From assembly GCA_039000515.1 (NCBI GenBank), contig JBCFYV010000001.1:36747620-36811619 (forward strand): a stretch of 64,000 bases of DNA, given 5' to 3'. How positions within the stretch are numbered: position 1 is the first letter of the stretch; the number at the start of each line of letters is the position of its first letter. Below, in pieces: positions 45,680 to 57,679 of the stretch. Made by a program: the position numbers and the translations under genes. The DNA is from Timema cristinae. Lineage: Eukaryota > Arthropoda > Insecta > Phasmatodea > Timematidae. The notes below the pieces were generated by a model. The model was not told the DNA's origin. It searched no databases and saw only the letters and a list, made by a program, of their open reading frames with translations.

Positions 45680-48600
45680 ACCTTTCGACCACTGAAGTGG
45701 GTACCGGTTCTTAATTTTTTTCTGTACTTAGCACCCATACTCTATATAAGTGAATGCTAGTACAGTTTCACGTCAACATTGGTTTGTAAAATACACTATA
45801 AACAGTAATTAATATCTGGCTTATTGAAAAGTAAATAATTCATTAATAAATTAGACACCCTTTGGCTTGGGCTTGTTTTGTTTAGTGATGACTGGTAAAG
45901 GAATGTCTTGTGTGTCTGAAGAAGTGATGTAACGATGGGAGTGGCTTACAAACTCTTAGTTCCAACCCTCTATAGAGTTCAGTGTTCCGTCCATAGATAG
46001 CCCTAGTAACAAGGGAAGAGATCGTTAGATCCTCTAATTAGATAAAAAATTACTCAATAATTAAGCTTAGAAATATACTATATTTTTATACTAAATTGGT
46101 CTTAAATATTTAAAATTAATAGTTTCTTTTATAAAAAGTCAAAATGCAGCGTTATTATATTTTTTTAGCCTGTTACAAACTTAGTAAATATTAGCATATT
46201 TTTACAAATGATAAAAAATAAAACTAGCAAAAAATGTTAGGAGCAGGTCTCGCATACACCCGTTCTTTACAAATTAAAACAAACCCCTTGTTCCTTCGAT
46301 CTATTTACGAGGTTGTATAAGTTAAGTATGTTGTACATGCAAAAAAAAACATATATAGCTCTGAAATGGGCTCTTAAATATAATCTTTGTGGTCTAATAT
46401 ATTGGTTTCTATTGTTATATTGTTTGTTAATATCTTCAGGGCTAAAAGAGAAAGTTAAATTGATTCATGCACGCATGGAAAGATTTTCTCAAGTTTAATT
46501 GTAAGTACAGAAAGAAAATACAAAACTAGAATTATTTAAGTAACTTTATTTTTACTTGGGTAAAATTAAATAAGTTTTTAACGATGCACATATTTTATAA
46601 GGTATAACAGTCCTTCAGATTGAACCTCAATTTAATAGTCTAGGACAAAAAGTTCTGGTTGAATAATTTGATTAAATATACTTTGTGGTAAAAGCAGTAA
46701 ATGACAACTTTATTCGATTTGTGGCTAGACCACAGCTAAGGAAAATCAGATACACAACCCCAGGGTGCACTCCCCGCCAAGGTTCTACTCCTTAAAAGTT
46801 ATGATTGCTAGGTGCGGTCCCCATTGACCACAGATTAGTAATAAGGGCATTTTTTAAACGATTTTCTTTAAATTCGAATTTACTATAATGCATATACAAG
46901 ATTGAGCTCCTCAAGTCAAACGGTCAGTTTTTACCAAGAAACCTTAGGTCGTGGCCTTTCCCATCTCTAGCCCTTGCTCACAACCCTAAGTACCCTTATC
47001 CTGAACACAAATAAGTTTAATCTGACTGTCTAATTACAAAGAAAACTTAAAATTCAATGGTCCTTTTCTTTAATTTTTTATTCAAGGGACTGGCTGTCAG
47101 CAGCAATTATAATTAATTAGGAGCACTGAGAAGCATTGCTAACGTTTAGAGATCCCAATTTATTTTAAAAAGTCGATGGATATTTTAAAATAATGCTTTC
47201 ACTAAAATGAATGCTAAAGTTCTGACAAGTTAAAAAGTTTAATTTTTAATTTTAAATTAAAAAATTTCGTATAATAAATATATAGAACCGAATGAAAATC
47301 CCACAAATTGTAATCTTATCAAAAGATGACTTTAATTTATAGAAGAAGATTAGATATAGGTTTAGGACATTATGATTTAATCTTAGAAGCACTCAATTTC
47401 ACGTAAAGCGTCTAGTTTATTACTCAATTTTAATTTAAAATTAAAACTTTCTAGCCAGTCAAAGAAACCTTATAATTCTCGCCAACAATTTTTTGAAAAC
47501 TATTTTAAAATATATCCAACCACTTCATAAATATTTCGGGATTTCTAAAGGTCTGCACGCGAGTTAGTACTCTCCCATATAGTGCCTTTAACATATTTTA
47601 ATATCATCAACCAGGATATTTTTTGATCAAATCTTCAGTAAATCACGTGCTTTTTAATAAAAAAAATTGTTTCTAATCCAAACATATCGTATGATTCGAA
47701 ATAGGATTTTTGTATTTATTTTCTATAAAAATATATTAAGCAAAATGTTCTAAATGTGTTTTCATTCAAAGCTACCTCTATGATATTTACAGGACACTCT
47801 AATACCAGTACAAACAAAAAGTGATTGATTATATATCATGTGGAGATAAATTTAAAGGTATTAATTTAAATAAAATGACACAAATAATCGTTTTAAAAAA
47901 GAATTAGAATCTAGGGCTGTGAAAGATCGAATTTTTTCCTTTCGAGACGAGAACAGAAAAGCAAATCAATAAACGGGAACGCGAAATTAAGAATCACTTA
48001 CTTTGAGACGAGAAAGGGTGTTAAAAATATATAGTTAACTATTTCTTATACATGATTTTAAATCAAAGCTCAAATTTAATTTCTTAAATGAATTCCTATG
48101 TGAGCTATAAATTAAAACAATTAACCAAGATAACTTAAATAAATACCTATCAAATATCAAATAACAATAGCAAACATAAACATTATGTTTGATTACCCAA
48201 TATTTTATATATTATTGAATGAAAAAATTATTCCCGAAATTTTTGAAATTACAGCGTCTCTCTCTGTCCCGACAATCGGGCTGAGAACAGGATTTTTTTC
48301 ACGCGAGCATCCCGAAATTCGGACACACTGCCCACACCTATTAGAATCAAAAACTTTGAAAAAGTTAAATCATCTAAACGTTAATATAAGATTATATTTT
48401 ATTCCTAAAAAAAAAAAAAAAAATCCAACTATATCCTAACATATACGAATTTAACTAGAATATAATACATTGCATTTAAGTGATTAGGGACTACTTTTAA
48501 AACAGTTTCAATCAGGTTTAAATAAAATAAGAGAATAAAATCAAAGCAAAGTATTGAACTTAAGAAACTTTGCCGATCTTCTACATTATTAAAAATACAA

Positions 48601-49000
48601 AAATTAGCTAACGTAGCTGAACTAACCCAACAAAGCATTACATAACTAAATCTATAATGAGCTATATTTATTTATAATTAAACTATAAATAGTCAGGTAT
48701 GCTGCTAGAGCATACAATTAAATAAATGGTACTGAACCTCGCACCAACTTTCTCGGTACAATGATTAAAAATTGAAATAGTTCCTCAAATCTCGTAATAT
48801 ATGTGAAATAAAATAATATACACTAGAAAATCGGAGAACACATTGCATGCTATTAAATACAACTTTTAGGTTTCCAGGTTTTAAATCTTATGATTTTATT
48901 TTTAAATCATTAAAGTCTGCATGTGTATATTTGGACCAATAAAAAAATATATATTTGGTTCACATCATATTAAAATTTCGACTTCCTGTTAAAATTTTAG
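45680..49000. other. AT-rich spacer, nothing recognised
   Basis: No credible gene or named repeat. Short frames at 46,313-46,498, 48,185-48,439 and 48,429-48,638 have no family resemblance. A run of about 16 A sits near 48,408-48,423. Confidence 0.5.
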
Positions 49001-49172
49001 AAATTTTATAGGGGGGTTGCAAATCTTTCTGGTCACCGCATTGCTATTTAATCCTCATTTAAAACTTGTGACAAATAAGATAGGTAATTATTGATTATTG
49101 AATCTAAATTGATAAACATAAATAATTGCTGCACTAATAATTCCTCTGACAAAGGAAAAATAACATCAGCAT

Positions 49173-49808
49173 TTGGAAACTGTTCATACGCTCCAAAAGT
49201 GTGTACAGCGACTTGGACTCAAGCCGAGTAAGGCGAATTCAGTGCAATTGTTTGGTTTGGGAAACACGCCTTTAGGCACAGAAAGGGCAGTGGCTCAGTG
49301 TGAATTTCAGCCTACAAAGACATTAACTTTAGCGGTAGATGCGTTGGTAGTGAACTCCATTGCACACTCTCAACAAATGCCAAGCCAACTCTCATCATGG
49401 CGTCACCTTTCTGGCTTAAAACTTTCAGATGAGGGGGACGGGTCAAGACCAATTGATATATTACTAGGAGCTGAGTGGTTCCCTCTGGTTGTAACGGGAC
49501 GGAAGGTACATGGGCCTTCCAAAACGCCATTCACCATTGAAACCATCTGGAGCTACTGCCTACTAGGGAAGTCACGGGGAGTGGCAAGTGAATCAAACAT
49601 TTTTTGTACTGTGACAGAACTTAAACTTGATTATCTGCTTCGCCAGTTTTGGTCGGTAGAAGAACCGCCACAGGTGACCAACTGTCTCTCGCTGATAGGG
49701 AATACGAGCAGCTCTACGGTGAAGAGATGTCAGTCGGGGCGATATGAAGTTGAACTGCCATTCCTAAGTGATCGGAAGGTCCTGAAAGATACGCACAAGC
49801 AGCTCTAA
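49173..49808 (+). pseudogene. BEL/Pao protease region (Pao-type aspartic peptidase)
   Basis: Aspartic protease-like region that processes the polyprotein. The open frame (211 codons) includes FGLGNTPLG, DALVVNSI, and IDILLGAEWFP at about residues 95-105, which is the conserved 'D.LLG.D.F' block of the Pao-associated DUF1758/A16-type peptidase. It continues into IETIWSYCLLGK and RQFWSVEEPP, the usual junction into the RT ('L..FWE.E'). The first catalytic D[ST]G is not within this frame, so the start is truncated. It ends in a stop after DTHKQL; family-like sequence continues past it. Confidence 0.85.
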
Positions 49809-50660
49809 GACGATTTTTGTTGCTTGAGAGTCGTCTAGAGAAAGCACCAGTCTTAAAACAGCATTATGTGACTTTTATGAGGGATTACCAGTAACAGGAT
49901 TAAATGCTACCAGTCTCGACTCCACCAGAGGAAGAGCACTACTACATTCCTCACCCCTGCATACTTCGGAAGGGTGAAGAGGGAGAGATAACCAAATTTC
50001 GAGTTGTTTTTGACACATAGATGAAATCAACAACAGGTGTTGCCTTAAATCAAGTTTTGCACAGCGGTCCCTCATTGCAGAAGGAAATTGTGGATATATT
50101 GCTAAGATTTCGTGTTCATGAAGTGGTGATTATTACCGATATCAGGCAAATATACCGCAACATACTTGTCAGCAAGGAACATCACCGATACCAAAGAATA
50201 TTTTGGAGAGAGAATCCGAGGACACCTTAAGGAAATTCTCCCTGGCCACTGTGACATATGGGGTTTCATCTTCTCCCATTTTGGCCTTGCGTACCCTCCA
50301 TCAGCTTGTGGAGGATGAAGGATCGGCATTTCCGGCTGCTTCTGCTGCATTGAAGACAGCAACCTACATGGATGATGTGATGACGTCGGTCAAGTCCCTA
50401 GAATCGGCAAAGCGCTTGCAGCAAGAACTGATCAGGATGCTAGGTAAGGCCGGCTTCCATTTAAGAAAATGGATTAGTAACTGGCAAGAACTGCTGGCGG
50501 AACTACCCCCAGAGCACTGTGCTATATCAAGTGAGATATTCTCTTTCATGAGTGAGCTGGAGAGCTCCACCAAAATTTGTAATTCCTCTGGAATCCAGTT
50601 CATGATCAGTTTTCGTACCAAGTACAGCCGACGGCCAGACAAGCAACTAAACGTGTAATT
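49800..50660 (+). pseudogene. BEL/Pao reverse transcriptase
   Basis: RT domain, broken by at least three frame changes or stops. YYIPHPCILRKGEEG and ITKFRVVFD (about 49,941-50,017) match the start of Pao RTs ('YLPHH.V.....TKLRVVFD'), followed by a stop and then GVALNQVLHSGPSLQ. The frame 50,021-50,230 includes VVIITDIRQIYRNI, the equivalent of 'F.ADI..MFHQI', with the first catalytic Asp. In 50,203-50,658, TYGVSSSPILALRTL precedes TATYMDDVMTS, whose YMDD at residues 55-58 holds the catalytic Asp pair. GFHLRKWISN is the typical block after it. Catalytic residues are present but the chain cannot be read through. Confidence 0.9.
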
Positions 50661-50666
50661 CTCTCT

Positions 50667-51340
50667 ATGTTTGCACGGCTGTACGACCCCTTGGGATATC
50701 TGGCCAATGTAATCTTTGTTGATAAATACCTGATACAGCATCTGTGGCAATCTGGAATGGAGTGGGGTTCTCCGGCACCGGTTGAAATACAGGAAAAGTG
50801 GTGCAGATTTTGGGGGAAGCTACCTCTGTTAGCAAAACTTAAGATCCCAATGTGGCTGCGAATTGAAGAAAAGGCAAGGTTGCAACTCCACGGCTTCTCG
50901 GACAGTTCCGAAGGCGGATATGCTGGGGTTGTATATTTGAGGGTTGAAGGTGAGGATGGGAATGTTATGGTTTGGTTCCTGTTGTCACGAGCTCCATTGA
51001 AAAGGATAACATTGCCCCGATTAGAGCTTTGTGCTGCAGTACTGGTTTCAAAGCTCCTCAAATATGTCAGTCAAGCCCTTTATAACGAGATTGCCATTGA
51101 TTATATCAATATATGGACTGATTCTAGTGTAGCGTTGAGTTGGATAAAATCGTTTCCTCATTGTTGGAATACGTTTGTTGCCAACAGGGTGAGGAGTCAG
51201 ATACATGAGTGGCTATCCCCAGATATATTTCGGCACATCCCAACCGCTAATAACCGGTGGACTGCGCCAGCAGGGGTTTATTCCCTAGTGAAATTCTGGA
51301 CCATTCCTTATGGTGGAGTGGACCAACATGGTTGAGTAAA
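50667..51340 (+). pseudogene. BEL/Pao peptidase-A17/RNase H-like region
   Basis: The 222-codon open frame begins at FARLYDPLGYLANV, the signature of the Pao 'peptidase A17' domain ('...IFDPLGLL.P'). It continues with WGKLPLLAKLKIPMWL. HGFSDSSEGGYAGVVYL and LPRLELCAAVLVSKLL match the RNase H-like part, and INIWTDSSVALSWIK its 'TDS..VL.W' block with an acidic residue. RHIPTANN precedes the expected 'PAD..SRG' block, which appears shifted as DCASRGLFPSEIL at about 51,258, so a frame change lies near 51,250. It is one of the best preserved parts of this element. Confidence 0.9.
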
Positions 51341-51519
51341 ACTGAGGAATGCTGGCCCATCTTGCAACAACCAGGTTCAGTGACGGAAGAAACAAAGGCA
51401 ATGACACTGAACGTTACAGTCGACGCCAATGAGAGTCCTACGCAATGGATGAATCGCTTTTCCAGACTGCCAACATTAAAGAGATCTACCACCTTATTTT
51501 ACGATGAATAAATAGAATA

Positions 51520-52250
51520 AGATCTAAAGTCCAAATACAGGTGAACTTACTGCAGAAGAATTATCAGCCTCCATGCTTCGGCTGGTGAAACTGGTCCAAT
51601 GGTAGGAGTTTTCCGAGGAAATAGCTCGATTGGATGCAAAGAAGCCGTGCCGTAAGGAAATTGGCAGGTTGAATCCTTTCATGGACGGTGAAGGTTTCCT
51701 AAGGGTGGGTGGTCGATTCTTCGACGCCAAGTTACCCTTTGCGCAAAGGCACCCCCTTTTGATGCCTCGCAATCACCAGCTTACCAATTTAATTATTGAT
51801 GAGTCCCACCAGAAAAACCAAGATCCAGGCCCACAGAACCTTCATTGGATGCTCAGGAAGCAATTTTGGATTATGGTGGGCAGAGATGCAGTTCGTAGAC
51901 GGGTGGGCCGATGTATCCCGTGCTTTAAGGCACGTTCATTATCCTCACACTTCCATTGATGGGAGAGCTCCCCATAGCAAGATTGGAAGAGTTGAAAGCA
52001 TTCTAAACAACTGGGGTTTATTACGGGGGTCCATATACGATTACGTTGGGTCGCATTAGAAAGTCTAAGACAACAAAGGCATACATCTGCCTGTTTGTGT
52101 GCATGTCCAATCATGCAGTAAACTTGGAATTGGCGTCAGAATTGACTACGGATGCATTCTTAGCTGCTTTTCGCCGGTTTCTGGCTCGCTGTGGATAAGT
52201 TCATTAGATGTTTAGTGACCAGGGTACCAATTTTGTTGGCGCTAAAAGGG
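51520..52250 (+). pseudogene. BEL/Pao integrase, zinc-binding and core region
   Basis: The frame 51,630-51,959 has GEGFLRVGGRFFDAKLP and HPLLMPRNHQLTNLIIDESH, followed by WIMVGRDAVRRRVGRCIPC, the H2C2 zinc-binding domain (His pair then C..C). A frame change then leads to the catalytic core. Near 52,040-52,210 the sequence reads in pieces as TTKAYICLFVCMSNHAVNLEL and, after a stop, FSDQGTNFVGA, the block with the second catalytic Asp ('SDNGTNFVGA'). Confidence 0.85.
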
Positions 52251-52260
52251 TGCTAGGAGA

Positions 52261-52925
52261 ATGGAAGGAACTAACCGCCATGCAGAGCACAACGCTGCGG
52301 TAGGACGAGAGATGTCTCAACGGGGCATATCGTGGTACTTGATTCCACCGGCCAGCCCTCACATGGGAGGGCTGTGGGAGGGTTCTATAAGATCAACAAA
52401 GAAGCTCTTGTCAGCTTCTGTCGGAGAGCAAATCCTAACTTTTGAGGAATTCACAACGGTGTTGGCAAAGATTGAGGCCACCCTATATTCAAGACCGCTC
52501 ACTCCGATGAGCTCGGATCCAAATGATTTAGAATCTTTAACAACAGGACACTTCCTGATGATGGAAGCCATTCAAGAGCCTCAGTTGCCTGACAAAATTC
52601 TAAACTTACGTGACCGGTGGAAATTAGTACAGCAGATTACGCAAACATTCCTGTGCAGATGGCGAAATGAATATCTTGGTGGTCTTCAACAGCGCCCAAA
52701 ATGGGCTAATCAAATGGCTAATCTAGCAGTCGGCGATCTCGTCATCTTAAAAGACGAAACGCGCCTCCCTTACAATGGAGGACTGGTCGAGTCTCGTCAG
52801 TACACCCTGGACGAGATTGCGTGGTTCGATTGGCTACCGTGACTACCAAAACTGGAACTGTAAAACGAACAATGGTAAAACTGTGCCCACTGCCCTTAAA
52901 GAAATAAAGGTTGCATACGGTGTCA
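52261..52925 (+). pseudogene. BEL/Pao integrase C-terminal core and DUF5641-type tail
   Basis: The 193-codon frame reads IPPASPHMGGLWEGSIRS, which holds the 'P...PH.GGLWE' block with the catalytic Glu of the integrase. LTFEEFTTVLAKIEATLYSRPLTPMSSDP and LTTGHFLM follow. The C-terminal domain (DUF5641 type) shows RDRWKLVQQITQTFLCRWRNEYL and VGDLVILKDE. The frame ends at 52,842 after a frame change; the true C-terminus continues as TVKRTMVKLCPLPL at about 52,856-52,900, matching the usual end of Pao polyproteins. Confidence 0.9.
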
Positions 52926-52929
52926 CAGG

Positions 52930-53870
52930 TAGGTTTGCGGGTAGGTAGGGTCCTCTCCGTGGGCTTACTTCCCCGCGTAGTCTCACCTACAGTCCCAGGT
53001 GGAGTGAAGTTAACTTTTTTTTCCTCGGCCTTCCCTAGATCCACATTTTTCCTGTATGTTCAATTTAGCACCGGCGTACACCTATTTGACAAACTGTATA
53101 TATTGTATACTATTATACTATTAAGGGTTGTTGAAGCGTACTAGATGTTGTAGCTTCCTTTTTTTTTTCCTTATTACTTTTTAATAGTGTATTTTCTTTA
53201 GATAAGGGTAGGACACTTTTTCTTGGAAGATTAGTAATTTGGTCCCACGAAAGTTTCGTTTGATATGAGTTACTTAGTATATAATTTAGACTGGAGATTT
53301 CGTCCTTTCGTTCTGGGGGAAATGCCACAATGACTTTAACATACACCGCAGTTAAGATATCTTACGTGCGTGGAAATGTGTTGAAAACGCCAACGCGTTT
53401 CAATGCTGGCAGTAATGTTCATACGTTCCAAAAGATTCTGCTGAAGGTGTGCCCCTGGTCGTGAACACCACAACCAAGAGTAGGCTGCCAGTTGTGGAGA
53501 GTTGAGACGGCCGACGATGAACAGGAGTGAGTTCAACCGGACGTCAGACAAACCTTGTCACGTTGTCAATCAATTTCCTTGGCATGGATAGTCTGATTGT
53601 TTCCATCCCATCCTGTATTAGGAATATATCATCATTATCTTTACCTACTAACAACAAACTTGTTTAAATGTCCGTTTGAGGTAAGTTGGTCGGCGCAATT
53701 GTTGTAGTTTGGTCGTCGAGTTTAGTGGTGTTTTGGTGCTAGTTTACACCCTGTCAAAGATAAAATACAGTCAACAAGGTCTTGTCGAAGTGGAAATCAC
53801 GTTAACTATTCTGAGATGCCAGTTAAGTTCGTGGTTTCAGCAGAAACCCTTACTTATTTATAAAACATAA
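52930..53870. other. Region after the BEL/Pao pol; LTR not identified
   Basis: If a 3' LTR survives it should lie here. I see no matching sequence upstream of 49.1 kb and no clear TG...CA borders. A GC-richer patch at 53,340-53,580 carries short open frames on both strands with no recognisable motif. Confidence 0.35.
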
Positions 53871-53945
53871 GACAAATAAATTTTGAGTTTAATCTTAAAT
53901 AGTATGTCTGCCACAATACTTTACCTATAGTTTTCAAAAATTGAA

Positions 53946-53964
53946 TATATATATATATATATTT
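53946..53964. repeat. (TA)n microsatellite
   Basis: About nine TA units. Confidence 0.75.
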
Positions 53965-54175
53965 GATTATATCTTAAAAAAACTATTGGTTATATGAAAA
54001 GATTTTTCTTATAAAATATTGTTAATCTAAATATACCTATACATTTGCAAATTTAAATCTTAAATAAATACGGAGATTTGCTAAGAAAAATATTTATGTA
54101 ACGCATTGGTGCGCAACCCTTAGAGTTAATTTGACGAAAAATAAAAAGTGGCCATTTTGTTTGTATTATTTATCA

Positions 54176-54820
54176 ATGTTATAATAACAAAGACTACAAT
54201 AAGAATTGAAATGAATATAGAAAGTTGAATAGACGAAAATGATGTAAATGTTTAATCATTTTAATACAAGAGATTGAGCAATATACTAAAGTAAACAATG
54301 ATATGGGATAGAAAGTGGACTAAAAATACTGTTTACTAACATAGTTGGCATATTTTAATGAAATGCAGGTCAGATTAAAATATAAAAAAGTATAAATAAA
54401 TATAGTTAATAGGAAATAAATATAAGTGTTGACTAATTAAAATACACTTAAAATTACTTTAATAGAATTAGAAACTTTAAACTCATTAAATTAAAAATAT
54501 ATAAATCTAAGTTCATAAAAAACATTAATAACATGAAATGAATATAAATAAATGTAAAAATTATCACAGTCTTGTTGTTGGATTGACTTCCCTTACTCCT
54601 TTGTTATTGATATTCCTGTACTGATGATGTCTACAGAAGTTTTATTTTACCGACATGTTTCGGGGCTAACAATTGGACGCACCATAATCATGGAGTCCGA
54701 AGGGTGGTAGGACACGATGAGATCGAAATTAGGAAGCGGACTACACATTTACATCATTTTCGTCTATTCAACTTTTAATATTCATTTCAATTCTTATTGT
54801 AGTCTTTGTTATTATAACAT
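54176..54820. mobile_element. Foldback-type inverted repeat, 76-bp arms
   Basis: The left arm 54,176-54,251 and right arm 54,745-54,820 are inverted copies with only about two mismatches. Each ends outward in atgttataataac and inward in aaatgatgtaaatgt. The 493-base interior is AT-rich in its first part and GC-richer near 54,570-54,740, where cgacatgtttcggggc and gatgatgtctacagaag occur. No transposase is encoded. The high arm identity suggests either recent insertion or recent inverted duplication. Confidence 0.8.
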
Positions 54821-55350
54821 ACTCTAAACTCCTTACGAAAGATTATTATTATTTTTAGAATGTTTTCTAAAATGTTATTTATCAATGTTTAGAAATGAAA
54901 TTTAATCAAAATCGTTAGAGTCATTTTATAAAAATGATTTTTTTTCTATTTTCTCTCCTTAAAGAGTCTACCCTTAATTTTAGGGTTGGAAAGACAATTC
55001 CAAAAATCCCTCGATACAACCCTAATAATATTCTAACTACCTAGTTCTAACCCGATCAATATAATAGTTTAGTCTCTATTCTGAGGGATAGACGGACAGA
55101 AGGCATTGCAAAAAACACTTTTTCTGGTTCATGGGTCATAAAACCTCAACCTTAATCAAAAACTCGATACAGTTTTTTTTTACGATGAGAAAGTAAAAAT
55201 AGTACATTAAACAAAAAACAGATAACAAAATGAGAAACAGTTTCCGAAGCTAACAACTGGTCCACTTGATTTATTCACTATTGGAAGTTACTACTTTCGG
55301 TTACGTTAAGGTTTAACGCTTGGAATAGAGTATTTTTAAATCTAGTTTCA

Positions 55351-55450
55351 CTGTGTTCTTCTTTACATTGTAAAAACCATATTGTGTTCGTCCATTTACA
55401 TGTTTCTATTCACCTTCCACCTTCCCTATTCTTTCTTCCAAAATGTAATA
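55351..55450 (+). repeat. Direct repeat, left copy
   Basis: ctgtgttcttctttacattg, taaaaaccatattgtgttcg and the following pyrimidine-rich stretch match 55,799-55,895. The spacing between copies is about 448 bases. Confidence 0.7.
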
Positions 55451-55578
55451 CAATTACTTCATTAAGCGCGAAGAGGTTTCTTTATAGATTTATATTAAAT
55501 ATAAGCACCCAATGTCCTTTTCTTGTGTTTGTTCTTTGTGTTATACCTTTTAAATGTTTATATATATATTTATATATA

Positions 55579-55602
55579 CATGTGTGTGTGTGTGTGTGTG
55601 CC
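55579..55602. repeat. (GT)n microsatellite
   Basis: About eleven to twelve TG units. Confidence 0.85.
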
Positions 55603-55798
55603 TTATATCATTCTTTACAATTTTCCATCTTCTCCATTGTTTTTCCTCTTTTAGGAAGTTGTGTTGGGCGTCTCACACTCCTCTCTTATGAGTTCTAATA
55701 GAATGAAATTTAGTTTGGGGGATTGGGCAGTGACGATCGAATTTCTTTAAGGGGCAACCATCACCTCTTTGTCCAGTGGCAGAAATGTAAAGTGTGAA

Positions 55799-55895
55799 CT
55801 GTGTTCTTATTTTCATTGTAAAAACCATATAGTGTTCGTCCTTTTTATACATTTCTATACACCTTTCCTAGCTCTTCTACCAAATATAGTAGAGT
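55799..55895 (+). repeat. Direct repeat, right copy
   Basis: ctgtgttcttattttcattg and taaaaaccatatagtgttcg match the copy at 55,351. The pair could be the outcome of a tandem duplication of about 448 bp or terminal direct repeats of a small element. Confidence 0.7.
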
Positions 55896-55969
55896 TATAT
55901 AATATAAAAATACAATTCAATAAAATAATAGATTATAATATATTTCAAATAATTTTTGTGATCTAAATA

Positions 55970-57440
55970 TATATTATTTTAAATTTCAATGTTTTATTTA
56001 CAATCAAGACATAGCCACCGACTGGTAAAACAATGTAATGAATAAATGCTTTCTACGTAAACATTCAGTCTCTTTTATCATTAATAATGGTTGAGTTGTA
56101 TATAGGAACTAACAGGCTTAGGAACACTTTCTAATGTCAAATTATTCAGAAAAATCCAAAATAAAACTGTACGAAGCTCATTTTAAGACATTTGAACATT
56201 TACTAAAACCATTTTAATACATTCATAAGTGAAGCTAAATGCCACGTTTGATATAAAGTGTCAATTCCGATCTAAACTCTAAACATAATGATATAGTTAC
56301 GTTTTTTCAACGTTGAGAGCCCCAAAAATATGTTAATGTATTTTTAAATAATCATAACGTGTTACAACTATAGCTATGCTCATGGTATTTTTTTTTAAAT
56401 TTATTCTTTACTTGCTGTTTTAGAGAGGTAACTTTATGTGTTATTTTAATAAGTTACCCATTAATATGGCAGTATTGTTTAAAGAAGGTAACTTTAAGAA
56501 TTTATAAAGTTTTGGATCTGAAATTTTTTTTATAAATTCTATAAAATTACTCAATATAGTATCTTAAGTTATGAAAGCTAGAGGCGGTCGTAAAATAGGA
56601 AAGAGTGGCCTTCCTACTAACTTTACTGCCTCTTACTTTAACAAAATTATATTAAATGTAATCATACAGACAAAATTTGAAGCGTATTTATTTAATATTG
56701 TTGTGCCTTGAATTATGAATAACAAATCGAGTACTGCACGGGGTTGTGATTATAATAGAGGCTATTACCACATAAACAGTGTCAGCACTCATTATAATGC
56801 AGTAAGTAAGAGTGATAAAGCCACTAAAATAGTTAGTTTGTGATTAAAAGATGAGCTTAGGAACATGCTTGGATTGGACTCTCTTGAACATATCTGTAAA
56901 TGGAAACATTGATTCTGACTCTGGAGTTCCAAGGTGGTTTCAGTTACATTCTTATAATTAGTTATATATCAGCTTTTAATTATTAGATTGATATTTTAAC
57001 TTTTTAAATTAAATATATTTAGATATGATTTATTTAAAAAAACTTCGTTTTGCTCATATATCTAATAGCTTTTTATAAATTTTCAATATTATTTTTATTG
57101 TGCTTGTAAAATGTTCATGTATGAAGAAATATATTGAGGTTTGTTATTCTAATAGAGAAATATCTCAAGCAAAAAGGATAGATAATTCAATTTACTTTAA
57201 TTAGTATGTTTAAATGTTTTGCATCACATACAGAAGTGAAAATACAGTATTTTTATTTTTGATATTTCTGGCTTAGCAGCCATTCTAATCCCATACGTAC
57301 GATTATGATTGTGGTAGATATATTAATATTTGCTGGTTACTGTGTTATTAACAATAAGTTTTTTGATGTCCAGTTGGACGTAGATACAAAACCTGCCACT
57401 ACTTAAGCCCAGGTTCGATAATGTATAACCAAGGGAATGT
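55970..57440. other. AT-rich spacer, nothing recognised
   Basis: No supportable gene or named repeat. Confidence 0.5.
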
Positions 57441-57679
57441 AGATTTATTTGTGGACTGTGCATGTTTGCATGGTGCATTTTCTCTGGGTTCTCGTGTATC
57501 ATACCTATAGTAACTCTATCCCTGTTATGTTATCACATCATCCTTCATCGCAGTTTTATCCAAATGGCAGTTTGTTGTAAAAATTTCGATGCCCTGATCT
57601 TCAGCTCGGGGAATTCATTCACTGAGAATGTGCCACAGGCTGGTGCATCCAAAAATATGATTTATTTGATAATTAGCTA

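Larger units (their letters stand above)
49150..52925 (+). mobile_element. BEL/Pao LTR retrotransposon, pol region relic
   Basis: The plus strand carries protease, RT, RNase H region, integrase and the C-terminal domain in BEL/Pao order over about 3.7 kb, with numerous frame changes and stops. I could not see the Gag region upstream of 49,150 or two matching long terminal repeats, so the copy is 5'-truncated or its ends are too decayed. Gene order and the Pao-specific domains separate it from Gypsy and Copia. Confidence 0.9.

Noticed and set aside
48300..49170. 5' LTR of the BEL/Pao element
   Set aside because: No sequence here could be matched to the region after 52.9 kb, and no TG...CA borders with target duplication were seen.
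54640..54700. Possible hammerhead ribozyme (ctgatgatg ... gaag) within the foldback element
   Set aside because: The CTGATGA core is present, but the required GAAA after stem II is not in place, and the best local hairpin pairs different bases.
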